64,000 bases of DNA. Origin: Streptomyces sp. HNM0574 (GTDB lineage: Bacteria; Actinomycetota; Actinomycetes; Streptomycetales; Streptomycetaceae). A program made the position numbers and the translations under genes. Below are positions 47,917 to 57,527 of this stretch, in pieces. The stretch covers positions 744,001-808,000 of the forward strand of contig NZ_JAASAH010000001.1 of assembly GCF_012726235.1 (NCBI RefSeq), given 5' to 3'. Below the pieces are notes generated by a model that was not told where the DNA came from, did no database searches, and saw only the letters and a program-made list of their open reading frames with translations. How positions within the stretch are numbered: position 1 is the stretch's first letter; each line of letters starts with the position of its first letter.

Positions 47917-48005
47917 CGGCACGGCTACGGCTTCGCCGTGGTGCCGTTTCCGGTCGCCGGTCCACGGTCGTCGCCCCGAGTCGGACGACCGGTGACCGGC
48001 GGATC

Positions 48006-48419
48006 TCAGCTCTCGGCGAGGATGTGGGACAGCTCCGCGTCGAGATCGAAGTGACGGTGTTCGGTGCCGGGCGGCACGGCCGCGTCGGTCCGTTTGAGGA
48101 AGGACTCCAGGGCCCGCGCAGGGGCCTCGAGCAGGGCTTCGCCCTCCGGGGAGCTGAGGGCGATACAGGCGACTCCTTGACCGTGACTGCGGGACGGCCA
48201 GACCCGCACGTCTCCGGTGCCGGTGGGGCGGTGGAGACCCTCGGCCAGGAGATCGCGGGCGAATACCCACTCGACGGTCTCCTCGGCACCGGTGTGGAAG
48301 GTGGCGTGTACGGCGTAGGGATCGGCCGTGTCGTACCGCAGTCCCGCGGGTACAGGCAGTGACGACTCGCTGGAGACAACGAGGCGCAGGTGCAGCTCGC
48401 AGCTGACCGTGGTGTTCAT
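48006..48419 (-). CDS. ssgB: Sporulation septum protein SsgB
   Basis: 137 residues, the standard length. The sequence starts MNTTVSCELHLRLVVSSESS and continues with YDTADPYAVHATFHTGAEET, VWPSRSHGQGV and EHRHFDLDAELSHILAES, the almost invariant SsgB protein of streptomycetes. SsgB localises with SsgA to future septum sites and recruits FtsZ in aerial hyphae, so it is needed for sporulation. ATG 48419 is chosen because it begins the SsgB consensus; the longer frame is upstream DNA. Divergent from the TIGR02611 gene. Confidence 0.97.
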   Translation of the reverse strand: MNTTVSCELHLRLVVSSESSLPVPAGLRYDTADPYAVHATFHTGAEETVEWVFARDLLAEGLHRPTGTGDVRVWPSRSHGQGVACIALSSPEGEALLEAPARALESFLKRTDAAVPPGTEHRHFDLDAELSHILAES

Positions 48420-48609
48420 AAGCGCCAGGGCCTTTCGCTCAGTGTGCGCTCGGGGATTCGCACGTCGGCGAAATCGACATGCCACATACCCGTCGGTTGT
48501 AAACCCCTCTGACGGATTTGTCGGCGATAGGGCCCTTCATGTGGGCGAGCGGTAATTCACCACGTACGGCCATTCCGGTGAGCGGCCCGGGTTCGGGTAC
48601 CTTTGCGGC

Positions 48610-49038
48610 ATGAGCGCGGAGAGTGCGGAGCGTACGGAGAGGCACGCGGAGAGTGCCGGGGCGACCGCGGACAGTGCGGTGCCGGAGGCCGGTTCGACGG
48701 CGACGGGGGGTACGGAGAAGCCGCTGGGGTCGAGGGCCCCGCACTTCATCAAGCGGTCCAGGCCGCTGCACATCAGCTGGCAGGTCGTGATCTTCGTGAT
48801 CGGGCTGGCGATCGTCGTCGGCGGCGTGATCATGCTGCCGCTCCCCGGGCCCGGCTGGCTGGTGATCTTCGCCGGCATCGGTGTCTGGGGCACCGAGTTC
48901 CCCTGGGCACAGCGGGTCCTGCGGTGGACCAAGCAGAAGCTCCAGGAGTGGACGCACTGGGTCAAGCGCCGCCGCGAGGAGCGGCTGCGCCGCAAGCAGG
49001 AGCGCAAGGCGGGGGCCGAGGAACGGCCGCGGTCATGA
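48610..49038 (+). CDS. TIGR02611 family membrane protein
   Basis: 142 residues. About 50 residues of Ala/Glu/Thr-rich lead are followed by HISWQVVIFVIGLAIVVGGVI and LPLPGPGWLVIFAGIGVWGTEF, the PGPGW hairpin of this actinobacterial family, and then a very basic tail (WVKRRREERLRRKQERK). Function not known. It sits next to ssgB and its promoter is probably in the shared 190-base gap. Confidence 0.85.
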   Translation: MSAESAERTERHAESAGATADSAVPEAGSTATGGTEKPLGSRAPHFIKRSRPLHISWQVVIFVIGLAIVVGGVIMLPLPGPGWLVIFAGIGVWGTEFPWAQRVLRWTKQKLQEWTHWVKRRREERLRRKQERKAGAEERPRS

Positions 49039-49074
49039 GCACCCGCTGACATGGGGTAATGTTGTCCGCGCAGC

Positions 49075-49146
49075 GGGCGATTAGCTCAGCGGGAGAGCGC
49101 TTCGTTCACACCGAAGAGGTCACTGGTTCGAACCCAGTATCGCCCA
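49075..49146 (+). tRNA. tRNA-Val(CAC), copy A
   Basis: 72 bases: acceptor GGGCGAT / ATCGCCC plus A; anticodon arm CTTCG-TTCACAC-CGAAG (anticodon CAC); T arm ACTGG-TTCGAAC-CCAGT. CCA is not encoded. Identical to the tRNA at 52708. Confidence 0.95.
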
Positions 49147-49154
49147 CGCGCCGG

Positions 49155-49189
49155 ACCGGGGTCCGAGACATGAAGTCTCGGACCCCGGT
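49155..49189 (+). terminator. Terminator after tRNA-Val copy A
   Basis: Perfect 14-base stem ACCGGGGTCCGAGA / TCTCGGACCCCGGT with a 7-base loop, followed by CCTTATT. The bases up to 49432 hold no recognisable gene. Confidence 0.85.
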
Positions 49190-49432
49190 CCTTATTCATG
49201 CCCTTCTCCGGTCACCCGGGAGCGGAATTCGACGCGTCCGACGGAACGCCGTGCACGGTGTATCGGCGGATATGCGCCGGGAGTTCGCGGGGTGCCGAAT
49301 GCGGGTGCCGGAATTCCGTCCCGGTGCTTGTCGTGAAGAACTCGTGCGAGAAATAGAGTTCACGGCGCGTCAGTTCCGGCGCGGGCGGAATATGTGGCAA
49401 CACCCGAGCCCGCGGGGGCGGCTGCCGGGGCG

Positions 49433-52010
49433 TCAGCTCATCCGGCCGATCCGCGCGCGCAGCCGCCGCACCTCCCGCAGCCGCTTCTCGTACGTCGCGC
49501 CCACCGCGAGCAGCAGGGCGCCGGCCACGGCCAGCGGCAGCCAGCGGGGGAGGACGCCCGCCATCCGGGCCAGGTACGGGGCCAGTTCGTGGAGCGCCAC
49601 GGCGGCCAGCGTCGCGCCGCCCAGCAACAGCGGTGCCTGGAGCGCGAGACGGGCGCCCCACAGCGTCACCGCGAGCGCGGCCGCGCCCAGCAGCAGTGGC
49701 CTGAGCCAGCCCGGGTCGCCCCACACGGCGACGGTGCCGGGCAGCGCGGTGGCCGCGAGGCCCGGCGCGTACGCGGTCCAGGAGGAGGCGCGTTCCGCGC
49801 CGCGGCGGCGCAGGTGGCCCAGGGGAAGCGCGAGCAGCGTGACGGGCAGGGTGTACGCCTCGGGCACCGTCACCTCGGAGGCGTACAGCCGGGCCCATGC
49901 CGCGCACAGCAGCAGGACGGCCGAGACGACGGCGGCGACGGGGCGGCGGTCGGCGCGGAGCGCCAGCGCGCCCGCGGCCAGTCCGCACAGCGCCAGTGCC
50001 AGGGACAGCCAGGCCGCGCTGCCCGACGCCGCGAGCAGACCGGTGGCGGCCACGCAGGCCGCCGCGCCCTCCAGCGGCCGGCACAGCTCCGGCCGCCGGC
50101 GGGCCGCCGAGGCGGCGCCCAGTACGGCGAAGGCCACCGCCAGCAGGGCGAACGCGGCGTGCCGGGGCGGGAGTTCGGCCGTCATGGCGAGGGCCCAGCC
50201 GAGTCCGGCGGCCGCCGCGACGGCCGCGCAGGCGGGGACGGCCGGGAGCCGCCCCGGGGTGCCCGAGCGCACCGCGGCCAGGGCGGCGCCCGCGAACGCG
50301 AGGGTCAGGACGGCCAGGACGAGCAGCGTCGCCGTCCGCCCGGCCAGGGCCAGGCCCAGCGGAGCCGGGGTGAGGGCGAGGGCGGCGGCCGGGCAGGCGG
50401 CGGCCGCCGGGCCGCGCCAGGAGGCGGCCGCGGCCCGGCCGTTGGGGCGGCCGAGGACGGCGTAGCCGGCCAGCGGGGCCACGGCGAGCGCGAGCAGCCA
50501 GGCCACGGCGACGGCGTACCCGAGGTCCAGGGCGGCGGGGAGGAGGGCGGCCGTCACCGCGGCCGCCACCGGGGCGGTGCCGCGCGCGGGCGCCCGCCAG
50601 GGGTGGGTGCGGGGGAGGAGGCGCCAGGCCGCCGCGGCCGTGGCGGCGACGAGCGCGGCCACCGCCGCCACGGAACCGCCGCCCAGCCAGGGCACCCCGG
50701 GCGTCAGCGCGTCCCGTACCCGCTCCGGTGCCCCCGTCCAGATCCCCGCCGACCAGGACAGCGGCCCGTACAGGGCCTGGAGGGTGGCGGGCGTCGTCCA
50801 GAGGACGGCCGCGCCGCCGACGGCGAGCGCCGCGAGGCGCAGCCCGCGGGCGAGCGGTGCCAGGGCGCGGAGCCGGCCGCGCCGCGTCCGGCGAGCGACG
50901 GCGGCGGTCAACAGGGCCGCGGCGCACAGCAGATGGGCCGCGGGCCACCACTGCGGCGAGGGCGTCACCGTCCGCAGCACCCCGCCCGTCGCGGCGAGCA
51001 GGGCCAGTCCGCCGGCGCACGACAGGACCGTGCGCGGCCCGTCGCCCGGCAGCCGGTACGCGGCGTACAGCGCGGTCGCCGCGCAGGCCAGCAGCAGTGC
51101 GGCGGGGCCGGCGGCCGCGCCGGGGGACGCGGCGGTGAGCGACAGCCACAACGCGGGCGGCAGCGCGGCGAGCCCGGCCGCCGTGGCCGTACCGGCGGCG
51201 GTCGCGCGCAGCGCGCGGGCCGCGCCGGAGCGCCGGGCCGTGCAGCGCGGCCACGGTGTCGCCGGCCGCCGTCACGAGCAGCGCCCAGGCGAGGCCCTGC
51301 GCCCCGGCGCCGGCCGCCACCGCGCCCAGCAGCGGCGCCGGTTGGGCCACCGCGAGGGCCGTGGGCACCGGCAGCCGCAGCCCGGGCAGGCAGACCCCGT
51401 ACCCGGCCCACGCGGCGGCGACGAGGACGCAGCAGGCGGCGGCGTACGCCCAGCCGTCCGCGCCCGGCAGTGCGACCCGGTGCAGCGCGTACCCGTCGAG
51501 CAGCAGCAGGAGCAGGCCGAGCGCGGCGACGCACTCGCCGGTGGCCCGCAGCCCGCGCCGCAGCAGCGGCAGCGGGGCGGCCAGCGCGGCCAGGGTCAGC
51601 GCGGCGAGCACGGCGGCGCGGCCCGCGATGCCGAGGCTGCCCCAGCTGAGCAGCGTGAACGCGGTCGCCGCGACGGCGAGCAGCACACCGCCGAGCGCCA
51701 GCAGGACGTTCCGCGCCGCGGGCGGCGAGGTCTCGGCGGGCGGGGCCGGGACGGGGGCCGCCGGGGGAGCGGCGGCGCGGAGCCCGGCGAGCAGCCGCTC
51801 GCGTTCGGCGGCCAGTTCGCGGGTGTGCGCCGCCAGCCGGTTCAGCTCCGCGTTGACCTCGGTCAGGCGGCGGGGGAGCGGGCCGTCCAGCGGGAGCGCG
51901 CAGGCGCCGCACCGCGCGGGGCCGGGGTCCGGGGCCCGGAGGCCGCTGCCGCAGGCGGGGCAGACGGGCGGGGTGTCCGCCGTCCCCCACCGGGGATGTT
52001 GCTCGGTCAT
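49433..52010 (-). pseudogene. Zinc-ribbon multi-helix membrane protein (SCO7613 C-terminal-domain type), frameshifted
   Basis: The gene starts at 52010 with a zinc ribbon (CPACGSGLRAP, then CGACALPLDG), a coiled segment (TEVNAELNRLAAHTRELAAE) and several membrane helices. This frame stays protein-like for about 265 residues, to GDTVAALHGPALRRG near 51215-51240. The coding signal then moves one base on (from about ARALRATAAGTATAAG) and continues as a second frame with many more helices to the stop at 49433 (RLRARIGRMS). The joined product would be about 855 residues, typical of these proteins. One extra base (or two lost) in the GC-rich segment explains it; sequencing error cannot be excluded. 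Function unknown. Confidence 0.8.
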
Positions 52011-52139
52011 ACGCGGAGTGTGCGGTGCCGCGTCGCGCGGGCCATGCGCGGGGATACTCAGAGCGGGTACTCAGACGCGGTACCCGGCCGGCGTGAGTAC
52101 CGGACGCTCATCCGGCGGCGGCGGGATGGGGGCGAGAGC

Positions 52140-52628
52140 GTGCGGGTCAGGGACTGGAACCACTACCGCTTCCGCAGCAGCTGGCGGCTCGCCGCCCCGG
52201 TGGCGGAGGTCTACGCGGTGCTGGAGCGGGCCGAGGAGTACCCGTCCTGGTGGCCGCAGGTCCGGCAGGTGCGCGGACTGGACGCCGCCTCGGGGAACGC
52301 GCGCTTCCGCTCCGTCCTCCCCTACGACCTGACCGTCACGGCGCGGGTGCAGCGGCGGGACCGGGAGGCGGGCGTGCTGGGCATCGTCATGACCGGGGAC
52401 CTGGAGGGGTGGGCGCGCTGGACGCTCCGCGACGACGGGACGGGCGGCGGTACGACGGCGCTCTTCGAGCAGGAGGTCGAGGTGCGGAAGCCGTCGCTGC
52501 GGCGGGTGGCGCTCCCCGGCCGGCCGCTGTTCCTCGCCAACCACGCGCTGATGATGCGCTCGGGGCTCAGGGGGCTGCGCAGGCTGCTGGAACAGGGGCC
52601 CGGTGACAAGCATTTTGATGATGGGTGA
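52140..52628 (+). CDS. SRPBCC/polyketide cyclase-like lipid-binding domain protein
   Basis: 162 residues. The START/SRPBCC fold reads VAEVYAVLERAEEYPSWWPQVRQVR, then SVLPYDLTVTARV and ALFEQEVEVRKPSLRRVAL. No catalytic residues identify a reaction. GTG start after GGGGGCGAGA. The gene just precedes tRNA-Val copy B and is divergent from the large membrane-protein gene. Confidence 0.75.
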   Translation: MRVRDWNHYRFRSSWRLAAPVAEVYAVLERAEEYPSWWPQVRQVRGLDAASGNARFRSVLPYDLTVTARVQRRDREAGVLGIVMTGDLEGWARWTLRDDGTGGGTTALFEQEVEVRKPSLRRVALPGRPLFLANHALMMRSGLRGLRRLLEQGPGDKHFDDG

Positions 52629-52707
52629 GCGGCACTGTATGGTTCTGGCGTGCCGCGGCGCGGGGACGGGAGTTCCGCTCCGAAACCCCCATGCGGCAGC
52701 ACCACAA

Positions 52708-52779
52708 GGGCGATTAGCTCAGCGGGAGAGCGCTTCGTTCACACCGAAGAGGTCACTGGTTCGAACCCAGTATCGCCCA
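52708..52779 (+). tRNA. tRNA-Val(CAC), copy B
   Basis: Identical in all 72 bases to the tRNA at 49075, anticodon CAC. Here CCA is encoded (52780-52782). Confidence 0.95.
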
Positions 52780-52790
52780 CCAGCCAGTTG

Positions 52791-52821
52791 AGGCCGGTCC
52801 GTCAGCACGACGGACCGGCCT
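52791..52821 (+). terminator. Terminator after tRNA-Val copy B
   Basis: Perfect 13-base stem (AGGCCGGTCCGTC / GACGGACCGGCCT) with loop AGCAC followed by TCTG. Confidence 0.8.
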
Positions 52822-52948
52822 TCTGCGTATCCGGCCCCTCCGCGTCCCGGCCGGACAACCGTTTCGCGGTCAGGGGGCCCGGCTCGATACCATTCGAGCT
52901 GCGCTCGGCGTTCGCCGACGCGTCCCAGTGAAGAGTCAGGAGAGACCG

Positions 52949-54928
52949 GTGTCAGATGTCCGTGTAGCCATTCGACGCGATTCCGAGCGGGAAGAGCGCG
53001 TGGTGACGACGGGCACTACGGCCGCCGCTCTCTTCGACGGCGAGCGCTCCGTCGTCGCCGCCCGCGTCGCGGGTGAGCTGAAGGACCTCGCGTACGAGCT
53101 CACCGAGGGCGACGAGGTCGAGCCCGTCGAGATCACCAGCGACGACGGCCTCGCCATCCTGCGGCACTCCACCGCGCACGTCATGGCCCAGGCCGTGCAG
53201 GAGCTCTTCCCCGACGCCAAGCTCGGCATCGGCCCGCCCGTGAAGGACGGCTTCTACTACGACTTCGACGTCGAGGAGCCCTTCACCCCGGACGATCTCA
53301 AGCGCATCGAGAAGAAGATGCAGCAGATCCAGAAGCAGGGCCAGCGCTTCTCCCGCCGGCTCACCGACGACGAGGCGGCCCGCGAGGAGCTCGCCGACGA
53401 GCCGTACAAGCTGGAGCTCATCGGCCTCAAGGGCTCGGCCGCCGACGCCGCCGAGGGCGCGGACGCCGAGGTCGGCGCGGGCGAGCTGACGATCTACGAC
53501 AACCTGGACCCGAAGTCCGGCGAGCTGTGCTGGAAGGACCTCTGCCGCGGCCCGCACCTGCCGACCACCCGGAACATCCCGGCGTTCAAGCTGATGCGTT
53601 CCGCCGCCGCCTACTGGCGGGGCAGCGAGAAGAACAAGCAGCTCCAGCGGATCTACGGCACCGCCTGGCCGTCGAAGGACGAGCTGAAGGCGTACCTGGA
53701 GTTCCTCGCCGAGGCCGAGAAGCGTGACCACCGCCGTCTGGGCTCCGAGCTGGACCTCTTCTCCGTCCCCGAGCAGATCGGCTCGGGCCTCGCGGTCTTC
53801 CACCCCAAGGGCGGCGTGGTGCGCCGGGTGATGGAGGACTACTCGCGCCGCCGGCACGAGGAGGAGGGGTACGAGTTCGTCTACACCCCGCACGCCACCA
53901 AGGGGAAGCTGTTCGAGACCTCGGGCCACCTGGACTGGTACGCCGACGGCATGTACCCGCCCATGCAGCTCGACGAGGACGTCGACTACTACCTCAAGCC
54001 CATGAACTGCCCGATGCACAACCTGATCTTCGACGCGCGCGGGCGGTCGTACCGTGAACTGCCGCTGCGGCTCTTCGAGTTCGGCACGGTGTACCGGTAC
54101 GAGAAGTCCGGCGTGGTGCACGGCCTCACCCGGGCCCGGGGCTTCACCCAGGACGACGCGCACATCTACTGCACCAAGGAGCAGATGGCGGAGGAGCTGG
54201 ACACCACGCTCACCTTCGTCCTGAACCTGCTGCGCGACTACGGCCTGGAGGACTTCTACCTGGAGCTGTCCACCAAGGACCCGGAGAAGTTCGTCGGCTC
54301 CGACGAGGTGTGGGAGGAGGCCACCGAGACGCTGCGGCAGGTCGCCGAGAAGCAGGGCCTCCCGCTGGTCCCGGACCCGGGCGGCGCCGCCTTCTACGGC
54401 CCGAAGATCTCCGTCCAGGCGCGCGACGCCATCGGCCGGACCTGGCAGATGTCCACCGTCCAGCTCGACTTCAACCTGCCGGAGCGCTTCGACCTGGAGT
54501 ACACCGCCGCCGACGGCAGCCGGCAGCGTCCGGTGATGATCCACCGGGCCCTCTTCGGCTCCATCGAGCGCTTCTTCGCGGTGCTGCTGGAGCACTACGC
54601 CGGCGCGTTCCCCGCGTGGCTGGCCCCGGTGCAGGCCGTCGGCATCCCGATCGGTGACGACCACGTGCCGTACCTGGCGGAGTTCGCCAAGGAGGCGAAG
54701 TCCCAGGGGCTGCGCTTCGAAGTCGACTCCTCCTCGGACCGGATGCAGAAGAAGATCAGGAACGCGCAGAAGAGCAAGGTGCCGTTCATGGTCATCGCCG
54801 GTGACGACGACGTCGCCAATGGCGCGGTCAGCTTCCGGTACCGCGACGGTTCGCAGAAGAACGGCATCCCGAAGGCCGAGGCGATCGCCGAGATCCGCGA
54901 GGCCGTGGAGCGCCGCGTCCAGGTGTGA
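52949..54928 (+). CDS. thrS: Threonyl-tRNA synthetase
   Basis: 659 residues. A TGS domain (1-65) and an editing domain with [16 protein letters not shown] are followed by the class II catalytic core: motif 1 region ending [17 protein letters not shown], zinc ligand in MNCPMHNL, motif 2 [13 protein letters not shown] and [11 protein letters not shown], motif 3 with [11 protein letters not shown], then the anticodon domain. It charges tRNA-Thr. The GTG at 52949 has AGGAGAG four bases before it; an upstream GTG at 52928 is less likely. No T-box leader is visible. Confidence 0.97.
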   Translation: MSDVRVAIRRDSEREERVVTTGTTAAALFDGERSVVAARVAGELKDLAYELTEGDEVEPVEITSDDGLAILRHSTAHVMAQAVQELFPDAKLGIGPPVKDGFYYDFDVEEPFTPDDLKRIEKKMQQIQKQGQRFSRRLTDDEAAREELADEPYKLELIGLKGSAADAAEGADAEVGAGELTIYDNLDPKSGELCWKDLCRGPHLPTTRNIPAFKLMRSAAAYWRGSEKNKQLQRIYGTAWPSKDELKAYLEFLAEAEKRDHRRLGSELDLFSVPEQIGSGLAVFHPKGGVVRRVMEDYSRRRHEEEGYEFVYTPHATKGKLFETSGHLDWYADGMYPPMQLDEDVDYYLKPMNCPMHNLIFDARGRSYRELPLRLFEFGTVYRYEKSGVVHGLTRARGFTQDDAHIYCTKEQMAEELDTTLTFVLNLLRDYGLEDFYLELSTKDPEKFVGSDEVWEEATETLRQVAEKQGLPLVPDPGGAAFYGPKISVQARDAIGRTWQMSTVQLDFNLPERFDLEYTAADGSRQRPVMIHRALFGSIERFFAVLLEHYAGAFPAWLAPVQAVGIPIGDDHVPYLAEFAKEAKSQGLRFEVDSSSDRMQKKIRNAQKSKVPFMVIAGDDDVANGAVSFRYRDGSQKNGIPKAEAIAEIREAVERRVQV

Positions 54929-55019
54929 GCCGCGAAGGCGTGTGCGGAGGGCGGTTCCGGTTCCGGGACCGCCCTCCGGCGTCTTCGGGGTCTCGTCGTC
55001 GCCGTGCGCGGCGGGAGAA

Positions 55020-55025
55020 TATGCT
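55020..55025 (+). promoter_or_regulatory. -10 element for leaderless HIT gene
   Basis: TATGCT ends seven bases before the ATG at 55033. It overlaps an upstream in-frame ATG (55021), which lacks a proper Shine-Dalgarno spacing. Confidence 0.45.
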
Positions 55026-55032
55026 GGCACGC

Positions 55033-55578
55033 ATGACGAGCGAGCCGGAGCAGCAGATCGGAGTGGGGACGCAGGACGCGTTCCAGCGCCTGTGGACACC
55101 GCACCGCATGGCGTACATCCAGGGCGAGAACAAGCCGAGCGGGCCCGGGGCCGAGGACGGCTGCCCCTTCTGCACCATCCCGTCCAAATCCGATGCGGAC
55201 GGGCTCGTCATCGCCCGCGGTGAGCACGTGTACGCGGTGCTCAACCTGTACCCGTACAACGGCGGCCACCTCATGGTGGTGCCCTTCCGGCACCTGGCCG
55301 ACTACACCGAGCTGAACGCCGAGGAGACCGCCGAACTGGGCGAGTTCACCAAGCGCGCGATGACGACGCTGCGCACGGCGTCCGGTGCGCACGGCTTCAA
55401 CATCGGCATGAACCAGGGCTCCGTCGCGGGCGCGGGCATCGCCGCGCACCTGCACCAGCACGTGGTGCCGCGCTGGGGCGGGGACACCAACTTCATGCCC
55501 GTCGTGGGCCACACCCGCGTCCTGCCGCAGCTCCTCGCCGACACCCGCGCGATGCTCGCGGAGGCCTGGCCGGCCTGA
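55033..55578 (+). CDS. HIT family nucleotide hydrolase/phosphorylase
   Basis: 181 residues. HIT signature HLHQHVVPRW (His-x-His-x-His), zinc-type CPFC near residue 42 and HVYAVLNLYPYNGGHLMVVPFRHL. It resembles the mycobacterial Ap4A phosphorylase group (AMP-releasing). Located 104 bases after thrS; the pair is common in actinobacteria, as aminoacyl-tRNA synthetases produce Ap4A. Start 55033 by the -10 placement. Confidence 0.88.
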   Translation: MTSEPEQQIGVGTQDAFQRLWTPHRMAYIQGENKPSGPGAEDGCPFCTIPSKSDADGLVIARGEHVYAVLNLYPYNGGHLMVVPFRHLADYTELNAEETAELGEFTKRAMTTLRTASGAHGFNIGMNQGSVAGAGIAAHLHQHVVPRWGGDTNFMPVVGHTRVLPQLLADTRAMLAEAWPA

Positions 55579-55588
55579 GCAGGGGGCA

Positions 55589-55640
55589 CCCCGCGCCCCG
55601 AAAGGGGCGCGGGGAACTGCGCGATCAACCACTGCGGGCC
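55589..55640. repeat. Dispersed repeat copy forming a GAAA-loop terminator
   Basis: CCCCGCGCCCC (55589-55599) pairs perfectly with GGGGCGCGGGG (55604-55614) around a GAAA loop. The right arm begins the dispersed core AGGGGCGCGGGGAACTGCGC (55603-55622), followed by GATCAACCAC as at 21042. It lies ten bases after the HIT stop and before the convergent membrane-protein gene. Confidence 0.8.
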
Positions 55641-55696
55641 GCAGTCGGCCACGCACCTGCCGGGGCAGCACGGAACCCGCGAAGCAAGCGCAGCGC

Positions 55697-57373
55697 CTAC
55701 GCGTCGTACGCGTCCGCCTTCCGCGGTTCCGCGCCCTGGACGAGGCCGCTGAGGACGCCGGAGCGGTTGCCGAACGACTCGGTGTCGCAGTTGTTCTCCT
55801 CCAGCAGCCGCATGGTGGCGGAGTGCACCACCCGCAGCACGGGAGTCGCGGCGCGGAGCGCGTCGTCCGCCATGAAGCGGTGCCGCCACGGCTTGTCCGC
55901 CCAGGCGTGCCGCAGGCCGAACGGCTCGGGCAGGACGAGCTTGCCGCCGAGGAAGTCCAGCACCGGCGGGAACCAGGTGAGCGGGGCGCGGGCCGCGAGC
56001 CGTACGACCTCCTTCGCCTCCACCAGCGGCAGGTTGATCTTCTTCGTCTCCCAGAACTTCACGCTCTTGGAGACTTCCTTCGTCTTCGGCGAGGGCTTCG
56101 TCGTGAACAGCGGGTGGACGGGGCCGAGCGCGTGGCCGGTGACCTCGATCCGCAGGGTGTGGTGCAGCACCGTCACCGTGATCAGCAGGGTGATCACCAA
56201 CTGGCCGTCCCACAGCACGAACTGGACGCCGAGGTAGTGGCGGTTGCCGCTGCCGAACTGCTGCTCGTTGCAGATCCGCTGGATCTCGAAGTCCTTGATC
56301 CGGTACCCCTCGACCTCCTGGCCCTCGGGCCGGGAGACCTCCTTGGCGCCCTCGCCGACCGGGGAGACGATCCAGTGCCCGATGGAGGGGGAGGGGAAGC
56401 CGCCGGTGTGGATCGGCGTGCGCTCCAGCATCCGCAGCTGGTCGTGGATGGCGCGGGCGACGTCCCAGCTGCGGAAGGGGTTGATGTCGGCCTCGGGGTT
56501 CTTCGGCACCAGCTCCTCGGCCAGCTGCCAGCTGCCCCAGCGGGTGCCCATGCCGAGTATCCCCTTGGGGCCGGCGTAGTAGACGAGGTTGCTGGCCTGC
56601 TCGGCGGTGAGCTTGGCCAGGCCGAGCCGGATGCGTTCGGCACCGGCGTCGCCCGGGTCCTGCGGGACGGCCTCGGGGATCTTCGCGCCGGAGCCCGAGC
56701 CGCCGAGCAGGCTGCCCCAGTGTCCGCGCAGGTCCTTCGCGGCCTTCTCGCAGATCTGCTTCGCCCACAGCCAGCCGAGGACGGGGGCGACGAGCATCGC
56801 GCGCAGGTAGATGCCGAGCACACCGTCCAGCGGCAGCTTGATCATCAGCATCACGGCCAGACCGCCGAGGACGACCATCGCCGCCGCGCCGAGGCTCCCG
56901 GCCCGCTTGTTCTGCGCGCCCGCGATGGAGCGGCGCAGCTGGAAGACGAGCAGCCACAGCAGGGTGCCGGGCAGGAAGACGAGGCCGAAGGTGGCCATGA
57001 CGAGGGTGAGCCGGGTGTCCCTGACCTTGCGGATCCGGTTGGCCGCGAGGCAGTGCTCGACCACCGACTGCGGTTCGATGCCGAAGGACTGGATGAGCGC
57101 CTTGCGCGCCCCGCCCAGCATCCGGACCTGGACGGCCCGGGAGAACGCCTCGCCGAGGTTCGGCTCGAACAGCGAGAGCTTCGGCTTCTTCACCTCCGCC
57201 GCCTCGTTGGCCTGGAGCACGTCGGCCACGGGGCTGTCGCGGTAGGCGGCCGAGGCCAGGGCCTGCGTCGCCGCCGTCCGTCCGCTGCCCGAGCCCTGCA
57301 GCGGGACCTGGGCGCCGGGGCTGAAGTCGCTCCCGATCGCGGCCGCTTTGGAGAGATCGTCGAAACCGGCCAC
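55697..57373 (-). CDS. Large conserved hypothetical membrane protein
   Basis: 558 residues. Soluble start of about 110 residues, then a membrane region (about 121-210 with LTLVMATFGLVFLPGTLLWLL, AAAMVVLGGLAVMLMI and a third segment), a long soluble middle (about 230-390; TPIHTGGFPSPSIGHWIVSP) and a further hydrophobic stretch (LVITLLITVTVLHHTLRI). The C terminus is helical and rich in charged residues. I recognise no enzyme motif; a similar protein seems common in Streptomyces. It is downstream of EF-G2 on the same strand, 154 bases away. Confidence 0.75.
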   Translation of the reverse strand: MAGFDDLSKAAAIGSDFSPGAQVPLQGSGSGRTAATQALASAAYRDSPVADVLQANEAAEVKKPKLSLFEPNLGEAFSRAVQVRMLGGARKALIQSFGIEPQSVVEHCLAANRIRKVRDTRLTLVMATFGLVFLPGTLLWLLVFQLRRSIAGAQNKRAGSLGAAAMVVLGGLAVMLMIKLPLDGVLGIYLRAMLVAPVLGWLWAKQICEKAAKDLRGHWGSLLGGSGSGAKIPEAVPQDPGDAGAERIRLGLAKLTAEQASNLVYYAGPKGILGMGTRWGSWQLAEELVPKNPEADINPFRSWDVARAIHDQLRMLERTPIHTGGFPSPSIGHWIVSPVGEGAKEVSRPEGQEVEGYRIKDFEIQRICNEQQFGSGNRHYLGVQFVLWDGQLVITLLITVTVLHHTLRIEVTGHALGPVHPLFTTKPSPKTKEVSKSVKFWETKKINLPLVEAKEVVRLAARAPLTWFPPVLDFLGGKLVLPEPFGLRHAWADKPWRHRFMADDALRAATPVLRVVHSATMRLLEENNCDTESFGNRSGVLSGLVQGAEPRKADAYDA

Positions 57374-57527
57374 TGAGCCCCCACTTCACCGAGCTGTTCC
57401 CGTAACGCGTGCGCACCGGCCACGGCCAACTTGCCCAACTGCCGTGGCCGGTACACCTTTTCACGTCGGGCGTCCGCGCACACGCACGCCCGGCGCGGTG
57501 CACGCCTGGCGCCCAGAGTAGCCCCGA

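Noticed and set aside
49212..51240. Long open frame continuing the zinc-ribbon protein to 49212
   Set aside because: After about residue 265 the frame turns into Arg/Gly/Pro-rich shadow sequence, while the frame one base on has clean membrane helices. I treat it as a frameshift, not as one 932-residue protein.
52949..54928. T-box leader before thrS
   Set aside because: The 128 bases between tRNA-Val and thrS hold only the tRNA terminator hairpin and a short spacer; no T-box sequence seen.
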